This document shows positions 17,807-28,400 of a DNA stretch of 64,000 nt, piece by piece. The notes under the pieces were generated by a model. It was not told the origin of the DNA. It was given only the letters and a program-made list of their open reading frames with translations, and did no database searches. Location: NCBI RefSeq assembly GCF_003386195.1, contig NZ_QRDX01000008.1, positions 98,741 to 162,740 of the forward strand, in the 5' to 3' direction. Both the position numbers and the translations under genes were made by a program. The stretch is from Seonamhaeicola aphaedonensis. GTDB taxonomy: Bacteria; Bacteroidota; Bacteroidia; Flavobacteriales; Flavobacteriaceae. Each line of letters starts with the position of its first letter. Within the stretch, counting starts at the first letter, position 1.

Positions 17807-18116
17807 CGTTTTAGAATTACTGAAAAAAAGATTGATACTGTATCTTGTTATTTTAAAACTAGACTAAAGTTTTAGTTTTCTTAATGTTTATTTATAACAA
17901 CTCACCATTGTTTTTTATTAGGTTAAATAGGGTTTATAATAATTTTTTACTGAAGCATATAAAATCTATCTTTTACATTCAAGCTAAACTGGATTTGCAC
18001 TAAATCAATTTTTGATAATTATTTCGAATAAAGAACCAAGGATTCATTTGCAGTTTTACTGTTTATAAGTATTTTTACTTAAAATATGTTAAATTTAATC
18101 AAAAAAATAAGTATTT
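17807..18116. other. Non-coding stretch upstream of manA
   Basis: This 310-base AT-rich gap between the tRNA terminator and manA has no frame with coding character. No exact TAnnTTTG was found; TAAATTTA at about 18089-18096 is one base off and could serve manA. The tandem CAGGA motif found at four other promoters of the region is absent. Confidence 0.5.
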
Positions 18117-19091
18117 ATGGATTTATATCCTTTGAAATTCACACCGATTTTTAAATACAGAATTTGGGGTGGAAACAAACTAAAAACAAAGTTAAATAAA
18201 GATTACATAGAAGAAAATATTGGTGAGTCCTGGGAGATTTCTGGTGTTAAGAATAATGAAACCTTCGTCTCGGAAGGTTATTTAAAAGGGAGGAGTCTTG
18301 CACAACTAATTAACACTTTTAAAGGAGATATTATTGGAGATAATGTGTATAAAATATTTGGAGATACATTTCCATTACTTATCAAATTTATAGATGCTAA
18401 AAAACCGCTTTCTATTCAGGTTCATCCAAGCAATGAAATAGCAAAAAGCCGCCATAATTCCTTTGGTAAGAATGAGATGTGGTATGTTATGGAGGCAGAA
18501 GATGATGCAGAATTGATAGTTGGTTTTGATAAAAGTATTACTAAAGAAGAATATGAGAAACACCTAAAGAATGGTACGATTTTAGATGTTATGCACCACG
18601 AGAATGTCAATTCTGGTGATACGTTTTATATCCCAACAGGAAGGGTTCATGCCATTGGGGAAGGGGTTATGTTGGCTGAAATTCAACAAACTTCTGATAT
18701 AACCTACAGGATTTATGATTATGATAGGGTAGATGCCAAAACAGGTTTAAAAAGAGAATTGCATAACGATTTAGCTCTTGATGTTATTGATTATAGGGTT
18801 TATGAATCTTATAAGACGCACTATGATTTAAATAAAAACACTTCAAATATATTGGTACATTCTCCATATTTTAAAACTAATATTATTGCTATTGAAGGAC
18901 ATATGACCATAGATTATAGTGACATAGATTCATTTGTAATTTATATTTGTGTTGAGGGAAGTTTAGATATTAATTGTAATAATTTAGATTATAGTCTAAA
19001 TACAGGTGAAACTCTATTAGTGCCATCAAACTTAAATGAGCTAAAACTAAAATCTGTTGGAGCCAAAATCTTAGAAGTGTATTATCAATAA
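18117..19091 (+). CDS. manA: Mannose-6-phosphate isomerase, class I
   Basis: This 324-residue cytosolic zinc enzyme interconverts mannose-6-phosphate and fructose-6-phosphate. Zinc ligands are visible as Gln101 and His103 (SIQVHPS), Glu120 (KNEMWYV) and His178 (TGRVHAIG). RIYDYDR and the short length fit the compact Bacillus-type ManA rather than the longer E. coli enzyme. A cupin-like C-terminus (GETLLVPSNL) completes the fold. It stands alone between tRNA-Leu and the hexuronate operon, with 550 bases of non-coding sequence behind it, so it may or may not belong to the sugar locus. Confidence 0.93.
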   Translation: MDLYPLKFTPIFKYRIWGGNKLKTKLNKDYIEENIGESWEISGVKNNETFVSEGYLKGRSLAQLINTFKGDIIGDNVYKIFGDTFPLLIKFIDAKKPLSIQVHPSNEIAKSRHNSFGKNEMWYVMEAEDDAELIVGFDKSITKEEYEKHLKNGTILDVMHHENVNSGDTFYIPTGRVHAIGEGVMLAEIQQTSDITYRIYDYDRVDAKTGLKRELHNDLALDVIDYRVYESYKTHYDLNKNTSNILVHSPYFKTNIIAIEGHMTIDYSDIDSFVIYICVEGSLDINCNNLDYSLNTGETLLVPSNLNELKLKSVGAKILEVYYQ

Positions 19092-19641
19092 TCATTCAAA
19101 AATGCACTTGTGATTTTGGGTGTTATAAATGATTTGTTTAAAGCTTGCATTTAGCAACACCAAATATGTTATATTGTAAATAGTGTTTTAAATCTTAATA
19201 ATATTGCTCGTAATATAAGCTTTATTCAAATAATGCTTCTAGTCACTTAAAAAGTAATAGAAAATCTAAACCTCATTATTTTATCTATACATTAAGTGTT
19301 TTTATGATTATTTTTTGATATTTGTCGCAGGACAGAACAGGACACTTTTAAGTTCTTAGTTTTCTAGTTTTGTTAAGGTTTCTCGAAATAAATGCTTTAA
19401 AATAAATTTTTGTCCACTATTTTGATAATTTGACAAAATCTTCTAGTGGTTCCAAAATACATTTTAGGTGTCATAAAAGTTCAATGTTTATGCTGGGTTT
19501 TGTTTATTTGAAACGATTATTATTGTTTTGTAATATTCGTTTAATAATCTATAAACGTGAATTATTTTTAGAAATTAAATCAGTCAATACAACTAACTAT
19601 AGTCTTAAAAACTACATGGAAGAATTAAATAAATTTTATTA
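19092..19641. other. Non-coding region upstream of the hexuronate operon
   Basis: This 550-base gap contains the operator/promoter described at 19328-19372. If transcription starts near 19378, the leader to the first gene is about 264 bases, far longer than at the other three promoters with this motif. A 52-codon frame from ATG 19484 ends in a TAA overlapping the next ATG (TAATG), but its residues do not look like a known or well-formed protein. No riboswitch could be recognised. Confidence 0.5.
19328..19372 (+). promoter_or_regulatory. Tandem CAGGA operator and promoter of the hexuronate operon
   Basis: CAGGACAGAA is followed directly by CAGGACAC (19328-19345), a direct repeat with a 10-bp period. 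Starting exactly 37 bases after the first base of the repeat, TAGTTTTG (19365-19372) matches TAnnTTTG. The same two-part layout with identical spacing occurs at 35447, 58612 and 60116. The second half-site occupies the place of the -33 element. Confidence 0.75.
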
Positions 19642-20469
19642 ATGGGAAAAACAATTGTAATTACAGGTGCCGGAGGCGTACTGTGTAGTACTATGGCAGA
19701 AGCCTTAGCCAAAGAAGGACATAATATCGCTCTGTTAGATTTAAATAAAGAAGCAGCTGTAGCTGTTGCAGAGAAGGTTAATAAAAATGGTGGTAGTGCT
19801 ATTGGTGTAAAAGCCAATGTTTTGGAAAAAGACTCACTACTTCAAGCTAAAGAAGAAGTTAATAGTGCTTTTGGAAAATGTGATATTCTTGTAAATGGTG
19901 CAGGAGGAAATCATCCGCTAGGAACTACAAGTAACCCTTTTTTACAGTTAGAAGATTTGGCAAATAACGATGAAGGATTTAAAACCTTTTTTGATTTAGA
20001 CCCCCAAGGTATTCAGTTTGTTTTTAATTTAAACTTTATTGGTACCCTTTTGCCAACACAGATTTTCGCTCAAGATATGGTTGGCAGAGAAGGTTGTAGT
20101 ATTTTAAATATTTCTTCAATGAACGCTTTCACGCCTTTAACCAAAATACCAGCATATAGTGGAGCAAAAGCTGCAGTTTCAAACTTTACACAATGGTTAG
20201 CTGTTCATTTTTCAAAAGTTAATATACGTGTAAATGCATTAGCTCCAGGTTTCTTTTTAACTGAGCAAAATAGAACACTATTAACTAACAGCGATGGGAG
20301 TTTAACTCCTAGGGGAAATCAAATAATTGAGCAAACACCAATGGGTAAATTTGGTGAACCAGAAGATTTAATAGGAACTACACTTTGGCTGTGTGGAGAA
20401 GGATCTTCGTTTGTAACAGGTGTGGTTATACCAATAGATGGTGGTTTTAGTGCTTACAGTGGTGTTTAA
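19642..20469 (+). CDS. SDR oxidoreductase, probable fructuronate reductase (mannonate-forming)
   Basis: This 275-residue short-chain dehydrogenase has the cofactor loop TGAGGVLCS, the NNAG-equivalent VNGAGG, and the catalytic Ser158/159 with Tyr172 and Lys176 (AYSGAKAA). Immediately before uxuA, the expected activity is NAD(P)H reduction of D-fructuronate to D-mannonate, the step done by the unrelated UxuB in E. coli. SDR-type mannonate oxidoreductases do this job in many Bacteroidota. The assignment rests on context; SDR sequences alone do not reveal substrate. It is the first gene of a five-gene operon headed by a tandem CAGGA operator. Confidence 0.8.
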   Translation: MGKTIVITGAGGVLCSTMAEALAKEGHNIALLDLNKEAAVAVAEKVNKNGGSAIGVKANVLEKDSLLQAKEEVNSAFGKCDILVNGAGGNHPLGTTSNPFLQLEDLANNDEGFKTFFDLDPQGIQFVFNLNFIGTLLPTQIFAQDMVGREGCSILNISSMNAFTPLTKIPAYSGAKAAVSNFTQWLAVHFSKVNIRVNALAPGFFLTEQNRTLLTNSDGSLTPRGNQIIEQTPMGKFGEPEDLIGTTLWLCGEGSSFVTGVVIPIDGGFSAYSGV

Positions 20470-20488
20470 AATTTAAAAATTATTTAAG

Positions 20489-21664
20489 ATGGAGCAAACA
20501 TGGAGATGGTACGGTCCAAATGACCCAGTAACATTATCAGATGTAAAACAAGCGGGTGCTACAGGTGTAGTATCTGCGCTTCACCATATTCCAAATGGGG
20601 AAGTGTGGACTGTTGAGGAAATACAAAAGCGTAAAGCTATTATTGAAAATGCAGGTTTAACTTGGAGTGTGGTAGAAAGCATTCCTGTTCATGAAAATAT
20701 TAAAACACGATCAGGGAATTTTGAGACTTACATTGAAACCTACAAGAAAAGTATAGAAAACTTAGCAAAGTGTAGTATCAATATCGTTTGTTATAACTTT
20801 ATGCCTGTGCTAGACTGGACTAGAACAGATTTGGCATTTAAAGTAGCTGATGGGTCTGAGGCATTGCGTTTTGATGTAGTCGCTTTTGCTGCTTTCGAAT
20901 TGTATCTATTAAAAAGGCCAGGAGCTGAAGATACGTATAACGATGAGCAAAAGCAAGCAGCTAAAACTTATGTAGAAGGGCTGTCTGAAGATGAAAAAAC
21001 GAAGTTAGTTAATAATATTATTGCAGGATTACCTGGAGCAGAAGAGGGATATACTTTAGAGCAGTTTCAAACTATTTTGGATACTTATAAAGATATAGAC
21101 GCTCAAAAATTACGAGATAACTTAGTAGCATTTTTAAAGGAAATCATACCTGTAGCGTCTCAGAATGATGTATTAATGTGTATTCATCCAGATGATCCAC
21201 CTTATCCAATCTTAGGTTTACCAAGAGTAGTAAGTACAGAATCAGATTACGCATATTTATTTGATAACGTGCCTGATAGATCCAACGGTATTACATTTTG
21301 TACAGGTTCTTTAGGTGTGAGAGCAGATAACAATTTGGTGCAGATTTTTGAAAGATTTGCAGACCGTGCTCATTTCTTGCATTTAAGAAGTACCAAGCGC
21401 GATGAGCAAGGTAATTTTTACGAAGCAGATCATTTAGATGGCGATGTTGATATGTATGCTGTGGTAAGAGCAATTGTTTTAGAGGAAAGAAGAAGAAAAG
21501 CTAAAGGTATGAAAGACTTTGCTATACCAGTAAGACCTGATCATGGACATCAAATGTTAGATGATTTAAAGAAAAAAACAAACCCAGGTTATTCTGGAAT
21601 TGGAAGGTTGAGAGGTTTAGCTGAATTAAGAGGTCTAGAATACGGAATTACAAATAGTATATAA
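20489..21664 (+). CDS. uxuA: Mannonate dehydratase
   Basis: This 391-residue protein (E. coli UxuA has 394) dehydrates D-mannonate to 2-keto-3-deoxy-D-gluconate. The opening [22 protein letters not shown] and the segments [27 protein letters not shown] and [16 protein letters not shown] are hallmarks of UxuA. Metal-binding His, Cys and Asp residues lie in the last of these, in CTGSLG, in HFLHLR and in [10 protein letters not shown]. It follows the first SDR by 19 bases and precedes the second by 13. With uxaC it completes the glucuronate-to-KDG route. Confidence 0.97.
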   Translation: MEQTWRWYGPNDPVTLSDVKQAGATGVVSALHHIPNGEVWTVEEIQKRKAIIENAGLTWSVVESIPVHENIKTRSGNFETYIETYKKSIENLAKCSINIVCYNFMPVLDWTRTDLAFKVADGSEALRFDVVAFAAFELYLLKRPGAEDTYNDEQKQAAKTYVEGLSEDEKTKLVNNIIAGLPGAEEGYTLEQFQTILDTYKDIDAQKLRDNLVAFLKEIIPVASQNDVLMCIHPDDPPYPILGLPRVVSTESDYAYLFDNVPDRSNGITFCTGSLGVRADNNLVQIFERFADRAHFLHLRSTKRDEQGNFYEADHLDGDVDMYAVVRAIVLEERRRKAKGMKDFAIPVRPDHGHQMLDDLKKKTNPGYSGIGRLRGLAELRGLEYGITNSI

Positions 21665-21677
21665 AAAACATTAAAAT

Positions 21678-22472
21678 ATGAGTTTATCATTGTTTGACGT
21701 AAAAGGAAAGAATGCTCTTGTAACTGGAAGTACTCACGGATTGGGAATGGCTATGGCTAGAGGTCTTGGTCTTGCAGGAGCTAAAATTATTGTTAACGGT
21801 AATTCATCACAAGAAAAAATAGATAAAGCCATAGAAGCTTATAAAGGAGAAGGAATTGATGCTGTTGGATATAAATTCAACGTGACTGATGAAGCTGAAG
21901 TTATTGAAGCTGTTGCCAAAATAGAAGCAGAAGTAGGTCAAATAGACATTCTAATCAATAATGCAGGTATCATTAAAAGAACACCTTTGGCCGAAATGGA
22001 GGTGTCTGACTTTAAGCAAGTTATTGATGTTGATTTGGTGAGTCCTTTTATTGTGTCCAAACATGTGGTTAAAGGCATGATAGCTAGAAAAGAAGGTAAA
22101 ATAATTAACATTTGCTCTATGATGAGTGAGCTTGGACGTAACAGTGTAGGAGCTTATGCAGCGGCTAAAGGCGGCCTTAAAATGTTAACTCAAAATATGG
22201 CTACAGAATGGGCAAAGTATAATATTCAAGTCAATGGAATAGGTCCTGGATATTTTGCAACGTCTCAAACAGCACCAATTAGAGTAGATGGGCACCCATT
22301 TAATGAGTTTATTATTAACAGAACTCCTGCTGCTAAGTGGGGCGACCCAAATGATTTATCAGGAGCAGCTATCTTCTTATCATCTAAAGCCAGTGATTTT
22401 GTAAACGGTCATGTTTTATATGTAGATGGCGGAATTTTAGCAACTATAGGAAAGCCATCAAATGAAGAGTAA
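21678..22472 (+). CDS. SDR oxidoreductase, KduD/gluconate 5-dehydrogenase type
   Basis: This 264-residue SDR has TGSTHGLG (residues 16-23), NNAGI, and the catalytic Ser147, Tyr160 and Lys164 (AYAAAKGG). It resembles the KduD and IdnO/gluconate 5-dehydrogenase branch. In this locus KduD activity (2-keto-3-deoxygluconate 5-dehydrogenation, run towards KDG) is attractive, because the nearby GH88 would release a 4,5-unsaturated uronate that normally flows through KduI and KduD. KduI is not in the window, so this is inferred. Its stop overlaps the uxaC start by 11 bases. Confidence 0.8.
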   Translation: MSLSLFDVKGKNALVTGSTHGLGMAMARGLGLAGAKIIVNGNSSQEKIDKAIEAYKGEGIDAVGYKFNVTDEAEVIEAVAKIEAEVGQIDILINNAGIIKRTPLAEMEVSDFKQVIDVDLVSPFIVSKHVVKGMIARKEGKIINICSMMSELGRNSVGAYAAAKGGLKMLTQNMATEWAKYNIQVNGIGPGYFATSQTAPIRVDGHPFNEFIINRTPAAKWGDPNDLSGAAIFLSSKASDFVNGHVLYVDGGILATIGKPSNEE

Positions 22473-23871
22473 AAGTTTTATCACACATAATTTTGTATTA
22501 CAATCAGAGGTAGCTAAAATACTGTATCATGAGTATGCAAAAGATTTACCCATTTTAGATTACCACAACCATCTATCGGCCAAGGAAATTGCAGAAAATA
22601 AACCTGTAAGTAGTATCACACAGGCTTGGTTAAATGGAGATCACTATAAATGGCGTGCCATGAGAGCACATGGTGTTGAAGAAAAGTTTATCACCGGATC
22701 TGATACTTCACAAAAAGAAAAATTTTTAAAGTGGGCAGAAACGGTTCCGTATACATTAAAAAACCCATTATTCCACTGGACGCATTTAGAACTGAAACGA
22801 TATTTTGGAATAGATGACATTCTACAACCATCTACAGCAGAGACTATTTTTGAAAAAGCTAATGCAGTTTTGGAGCAAAAAACTCCTGCTCAACTTTTGG
22901 AAGATATGAAAGTTGAGGTGATTTGCACCACAGACGATCCAACAGATAGTTTAGAGTATCATAGAGCCATTAAAAAACAAAGTTTCTTTACAAAAGTATT
23001 ACCAACATTTCGTGCAGATGCCCTATTTTTTATAAATTCAGATTCGTTTTCAACATATCTTGATAAATTAGCTATGGTGGTTGGTTTTAAAGTTCAATCT
23101 TTAGATGATTTTAAAAGTGCTGTAGATAACCGTTTAGAGTTTTTTAACCAACACGGATGTAAGTTGTCAGATTTTGGGGTTGGTGAAGCGCTTACCATAG
23201 TAGAATACACTGATGATGAGGTAAAAGTTGTATTCAATAAAAAATTAAATAATAACCAACTATCAACAAAAGAGGTAAATATTTTTAGATCATTTCTTTT
23301 TGAGTATCTTGGGAAGCAATATCATAAATTAAACTGGGTACAACAATACCATTTAGGACCCATAAGAAATAATAATACTAGGTTGTTAAAAGAAATAGGG
23401 TTAGATGCTGGGGTAGATTCCATTGGAGATTTTCCTATCGCAGAATTTATGTCAAAACTGTTTGATAAGTTGAATGCTACAGATCAATTGGCAAAAACCA
23501 TAACCTATAATTTGAATCCATCACAAAATGAGGTATTTGCAACCATGATGGGTAATTTTCAAAATGCTGATTGTCAGGGGAAAATGCAATGGGGGTCAGG
23601 TTGGTGGTTTTTGGATCAAAAAGATGGAATGGAAAAGCAAATAAATTGTCTTGGAAACATGGGGCTTTTAAGTCATTTTGTGGGTATGTTAACTGATAGT
23701 AGAAGCTTTTTGTCATTTCCAAGGCATGAATATTTTAGACGTATTTTATGTAATGTCTTAGGTAACGATGTTGAGCAAGGCCTTATTCCAAATGATATAG
23801 AGTTCTTAGGTAAAATGGTGCAAAACATAAGTTACTATAATGCTAAACGTTATTTTAATTTTCCAACATAA
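22462..23871 (+). CDS. uxaC: Glucuronate (uronate) isomerase
   Basis: This 469-residue enzyme of the amidohydrolase superfamily isomerises D-glucuronate to D-fructuronate (and galacturonate to tagaturonate). Diagnostic segments are the metal-site LDYHNHLS, then CTTDDPTDS, WVQQYHLGPIRNNN and WFLDQKDGM. E. coli UxaC has 470 residues. It overlaps the upstream SDR, showing tight operon coupling. Because only the mannonate branch (uxuA) is present here and no tagaturonate reductase or altronate dehydratase is seen, glucuronate is the likelier natural substrate. Confidence 0.96.
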   Translation: MKSKSFITHNFVLQSEVAKILYHEYAKDLPILDYHNHLSAKEIAENKPVSSITQAWLNGDHYKWRAMRAHGVEEKFITGSDTSQKEKFLKWAETVPYTLKNPLFHWTHLELKRYFGIDDILQPSTAETIFEKANAVLEQKTPAQLLEDMKVEVICTTDDPTDSLEYHRAIKKQSFFTKVLPTFRADALFFINSDSFSTYLDKLAMVVGFKVQSLDDFKSAVDNRLEFFNQHGCKLSDFGVGEALTIVEYTDDEVKVVFNKKLNNNQLSTKEVNIFRSFLFEYLGKQYHKLNWVQQYHLGPIRNNNTRLLKEIGLDAGVDSIGDFPIAEFMSKLFDKLNATDQLAKTITYNLNPSQNEVFATMMGNFQNADCQGKMQWGSGWWFLDQKDGMEKQINCLGNMGLLSHFVGMLTDSRSFLSFPRHEYFRRILCNVLGNDVEQGLIPNDIEFLGKMVQNISYYNAKRYFNFPT

Positions 23872-23913
23872 TAACAATTAAATATTTATTAATCGACTTA
23901 ACTAAGATAAATT

Positions 23914-25215
23914 ATGAGTGAAACAAAAAAGATTGGGAACTATCGCTATCGGATATTAGCGTTATTAATGTTCGCCACCACCATCAATTATTTTGATAGA
24001 AGTATTATAGGAGTGATGGCGCCAACCTTAGAAAAGATGTTTGGTTGGACCAATACAGACTATGCGAACATTATGATATCATTCAAAGTGGCTTATGCCA
24101 TAGGGATGCTTTCAATGGGAGGATTAATAGATAAGTTAGGTACCAAAAAAGGATATATACTATCCATCGGGCTTTGGAGTGTATTTGGAATGTTACATGC
24201 AGCTGTGAGGCCAGCTTTTAGTGTTATAGGCTTTGCTGCAGCACGTTTTGGTTTAGGTTTTGGTGAATCTGGTAACTTTCCAGCAGCTATTAAGACCACT
24301 GCAGAATGGTTTCCTAAAAAAGACCGAGCTTTTGCCACAGGATTGTTTAATGCGGCCACAAGTATTGGAGCTATAGCGGCACCATTTGTTGTTGGATGGA
24401 TAGTCCACGAAAACGGAAAGAACTGGCAAATACCTTTTCTAATCACAGGAGCATTAAGTGCATTGTGGGTATTTCTATGGTTACGCACATATAAAAAACC
24501 AGAAGTTCATCCAGACGTATCGAAAGAAGAGTTAACTTATATTCAAAGTGATTCTGGTAAAGCAGAATCTGAGGAAAAATTACCATGGAAAAGTGTGTTG
24601 GGAAAACGTCAAACTTGGGCCTTTGCTTTAGCGAAAGTTACCGATGCTGTTTGGTGGTTTTATTTATTTTGGGGCGCTAAGTTTTTGGCAGAAACCTTTG
24701 ATGTAAATATTAAGAACATTGCATTGCCATTCTTTGTTATTTACATTTTGGCAGATGGAGGTAGTATTTTAGGAGGTTATTTGTCAGGAGTGTTTATTAG
24801 AAAAGGCTGGTCTGTTAACAAAGCAAGAAAAATTACATTATTAATATGTGGTTTAATTATATTGCCAGTAGCTTATGTAGCTATTACAGATAGCAAATGG
24901 TTAGCTATTTGTTTAATAGGTTTAGGGGCGGCAGGACATCAAGCATGGTCAGCTAACATATTTACCTTGGCTTCAGATGTATTCCCTAAAAAGGCCACTG
25001 CATCAGTTGTTGGAATAGGTGGAATGGTTGGAGCAGTTGCTGGTATTCTTGCTGATTACTTATTAGGTTCGGTTTTAGACCAAGCTGGAAATACGGGTTA
25101 TTTTTGGGCATTTTTGGTAGCAGGTTCATGTTACTTGATCATATTGGGATTGGTACACTTACTAATGCCTAAAATGACGCCATTAGATGAAAATTTAAAT
25201 CTTATTGAAGAATAA
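23914..25215 (+). CDS. MFS hexuronate transporter (ExuT-like, ACS family)
   Basis: This 433-residue inner-membrane protein has twelve predicted helices. It opens with NYFDRSIIGVMAPTLEKMFGWT and continues with GGLIDKLGTKKGY and GFGESGNFPAAIKTTAEWFPKKDRA, the classical motifs of the anion:cation symporter branch that includes E. coli ExuT. It should bring glucuronate from periplasm to cytoplasm by proton symport. It is the last gene of the hexuronate operon, 42 bases after uxaC, and is followed by a strong terminator. Confidence 0.92.
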   Translation: MSETKKIGNYRYRILALLMFATTINYFDRSIIGVMAPTLEKMFGWTNTDYANIMISFKVAYAIGMLSMGGLIDKLGTKKGYILSIGLWSVFGMLHAAVRPAFSVIGFAAARFGLGFGESGNFPAAIKTTAEWFPKKDRAFATGLFNAATSIGAIAAPFVVGWIVHENGKNWQIPFLITGALSALWVFLWLRTYKKPEVHPDVSKEELTYIQSDSGKAESEEKLPWKSVLGKRQTWAFALAKVTDAVWWFYLFWGAKFLAETFDVNIKNIALPFFVIYILADGGSILGGYLSGVFIRKGWSVNKARKITLLICGLIILPVAYVAITDSKWLAICLIGLGAAGHQAWSANIFTLASDVFPKKATASVVGIGGMVGAVAGILADYLLGSVLDQAGNTGYFWAFLVAGSCYLIILGLVHLLMPKMTPLDENLNLIEE

Positions 25216-25241
25216 TAGTAAATGGGGTTATTTAAATAAAC

Positions 25242-25274
25242 AAAAAGCTGCAATTCTCAAAATTGCAGCTTTTT
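25242..25274 (+). terminator. Terminator of the hexuronate operon
   Basis: A 14-bp perfect stem (25242-25255 with 25261-25274, core GCTGCAATT/AATTGCAGC) around loop CTCAA, flanked by A- and T-runs. It starts 26 bases after the transporter stop codon. Confidence 0.95.
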
Positions 25275-25416
25275 GTTTATGAAACAATCTTTTAATATTT
25301 TTAGGTTGTTTAACTTATATGTAAATTTAGGGAATTACATATTTGCTTCCAATTGTATGCCAATTAGCTTAGATATTATGTTTTGTTTTTATTTTATGAA
25401 GTCATTATTTTGAGGA

Positions 25417-28400
25417 ATGCCAAAGATTCTTGTATGTCTTTTACTTTTTTATTTTAGCTTTTCGGGAAGAGCTCAAACCTTATCTTACCAGTTTAGTCAC
25501 TTATCAACGAATAATGGGCTCTCACAAAGTTCTGCAATAGCAATTCACCAAGATACATTGGGTCAAATATGGATAGGTACGCGTGATGGCTTAAATAAAT
25601 ATGATGGTACAAAATTCACCATTTACAGGAATCAAATTGATAACGAAAACTCCATAAGTAATAATGATGTTTTAGCAATTCAAGAAGGTAGCAATGGATA
25701 TTTATGGGTTGGGACCTATAATGGTTTAAATAGGTATGATCCAAAAGCAGACACTTTTAAAAATTATTTTCATCAACAGTCACTAAATTCATTAGCAAAT
25801 AACACCATTTGGAGTATAAATAAGCTTTCCAACGGAAATATATGCATTGGAACAGCGGGTGGGCTTTCGGTTTACAATGAAGTATCAGATACTTTTGATA
25901 ACTACTTAACACAATACACCAAACCAGCAAGGAAACGTGTAATGGCAATTTTAGAAACCAAAAGTGGACAGGTTTATGTAGGTACAGCAGCTGGTATTTT
26001 TAGAGGCACACTTAATGAAACCAACTTTGGTAACTTCACTTTAATTAAGGGAAGTGAAAATTTTTATGTGCAAGATTTAATTGAAACTGAAAACAACCAT
26101 ATATTGATTGCCACCCAAGAAGATGGTTTGGTAGATTATAATCAAGAAACGAACATATTCTCATCATTTTTTAACAAAGAGCAATCATATGTGTCTATAA
26201 AGAATGTAAGAAAGTTGCTTTATGATGATAGGGGTATGTTATGGGTTGGAACTTATGAGGGTTTGTTATTAGTTGGAAAAGAGGGTGATATAGAACATAT
26301 ACAAGCTAGTTTTGATAATAAAAAAGGCTTGACTAAAAATTCTGTTAAATCATTGTTTAAAGATAGAAAAGGCTCTATTTGGATAGGAACCTACTATGGA
26401 GGTATTAATCTTTGGGACCGTTCTAACGTTAATTTTCAAAATATTACCCAAAATCAAAGCGGGAAAGGGCTTAACTATAACGTGATAAGCTCAATTGCAA
26501 CCCATGATAGTTCTGTGTTTTTTGGAACCGAAGGAGGGGGACTTAATATTTGGAATAAAAAAAATGACACCTATAAATATATTACTCAAAATAACTCGCC
26601 TTTATCAGATAACAACATAAAGGAGCTTAAAATTTTAGATCAAGATAAGCTGTGGATAGGAACCTTTAAGAGTGGTCTACAAATTTTCAACATTAAGAAA
26701 AATAGGTTTGAAACTTTAGTTTTACATGAGCAATTAGATACATTTCTTAATAATGTTGGCGTCTATGCTATAAATAAGGATAGGTTTAACAATGTTTGGA
26801 TTGGGACATTTGGCCAGGGATTAATAAAATTTAATCTTGAAACAAAGGCGTTTCAGCATTTTCAAAGTTCAGACCAAGATGAAAACCTATTGACTAATAA
26901 TTTAATCCGCAGTATTTTTATCGATAATAAAGACTACGTCTGGGTTGGTACAGAGAAAGGGCTAAATAGGATTTCAGAAACAGGATCAATACATCATTAT
27001 TTCTACGATAAAACCTTACAATACGGAGATGATGTTTTGTCAGTTTATCAAGATAATTTTAATACTATTTGGGCTGGAACAAAATCAAAAGGGTTGTTCA
27101 TATATGATGGTGAAAAATTTAGTTCTATATCCTTAGAAGTAGACAACTCATTAATTTCTACAGTTCACAGTATTCAGGAAGATGACAAGCAGAATTTGTG
27201 GCTAAGTACTAACCAGGGTATTGTAAAGTATAATTTTAAAAATAATCAAATTAAATTGTATAACCAGACAGATGGTGTAATAAGCAATGAATTTAATGAT
27301 AATGCGAGTTTAAAAGTAGGAACATCGCAGTTTTATTTTGGCGGCCCTGAGGGTGTGACTTTTATTAATTCTGATAATTTAATAACCAATAGTTATTCGC
27401 CTCAAGTTATTTTAACAGATTTCAAAATTAGAGAGGATGATACCGAATCTAGTAGTAAAGAAAATGTACTAACCTATTCGTTACCTTATACGGAGTCTAT
27501 TAATTTATCTTATAAGCAGGGTAATTTCAGTATTTCATTTTCAATACCTAATTTCATAAATTCCAATAATAACAAATATAAGTATAGGTTAAATGGTTTA
27601 GAAAAAGAATGGAATGTAACAACAAGTCATACGGCCTCTTATACCATTCAAAATCCGGGAAAATATGTATTTGAAATAGCTGGAGCTAATAATGATGGTG
27701 TTTGGAATGAAACCACTTCAAAGTTAAATATTTATGTAGCACCTGCACCTTGGAGAACTTGGTGGGCCTTTGCAATTTATGGTTTATTGATTTTAACAGC
27801 ATTGTTCTTTCTGTACAGTATTTTAAAATCTAAAACCAAATTAAAACACGAACTCGAGTTAGAGCATATTGAAACGGAAAGAACCAAAGAAATAAACCAA
27901 ACTAAGTTGGAATTTTTCACTAATATATCACATGAATTTAGAACACCTTTATCGTTAATATTAGGCCCTTTAAATCAAATTATAGAAGGATATCGTGGTA
28001 GCAGTAAGATGTATAAAAAACTCTTGGTAATAGAAAATAGTGCAAATCATTTATTACAGCTTATTAATAGGCTGATGGATTTTAGAAAGTTTGAAAACAA
28101 ACTATTTAAATTGGAGGCCGCTGAGGGTAATATTGTAAAATTTTTAAAAGAAATATACCTTTCCTTTACAGAATATGCCAGTAATGGCGAGTATGATTTT
28201 AGTTTTAATTGCAAAGATGAAGAGATTTTGGTGTATTATGATCGTAATAAATTAGAACGTGTTTTTTATAACCTTATTTCAAATGCTTTTAGATATACAC
28301 CAAAAGGTGGTATAATTACTATTAATGTTAAAAAGACCAGTAATAATATAATTATTGATGTTGAAGATAATGGCGTTGGAATAGCTGAAGAATACCGTGA

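Noticed and set aside
19430..19642. 70-codon frame from a TTG upstream of the hexuronate operon
   Set aside because: The TTG start is unsupported, the residue make-up is not protein-like, and it lies inside a probable leader. It is kept only as a question about the leader, not as a gene.
24093..24488. Minus-strand 131-codon frame inside the hexuronate transporter
   Set aside because: It lies fully within a clear MFS gene and shows no domain of its own.
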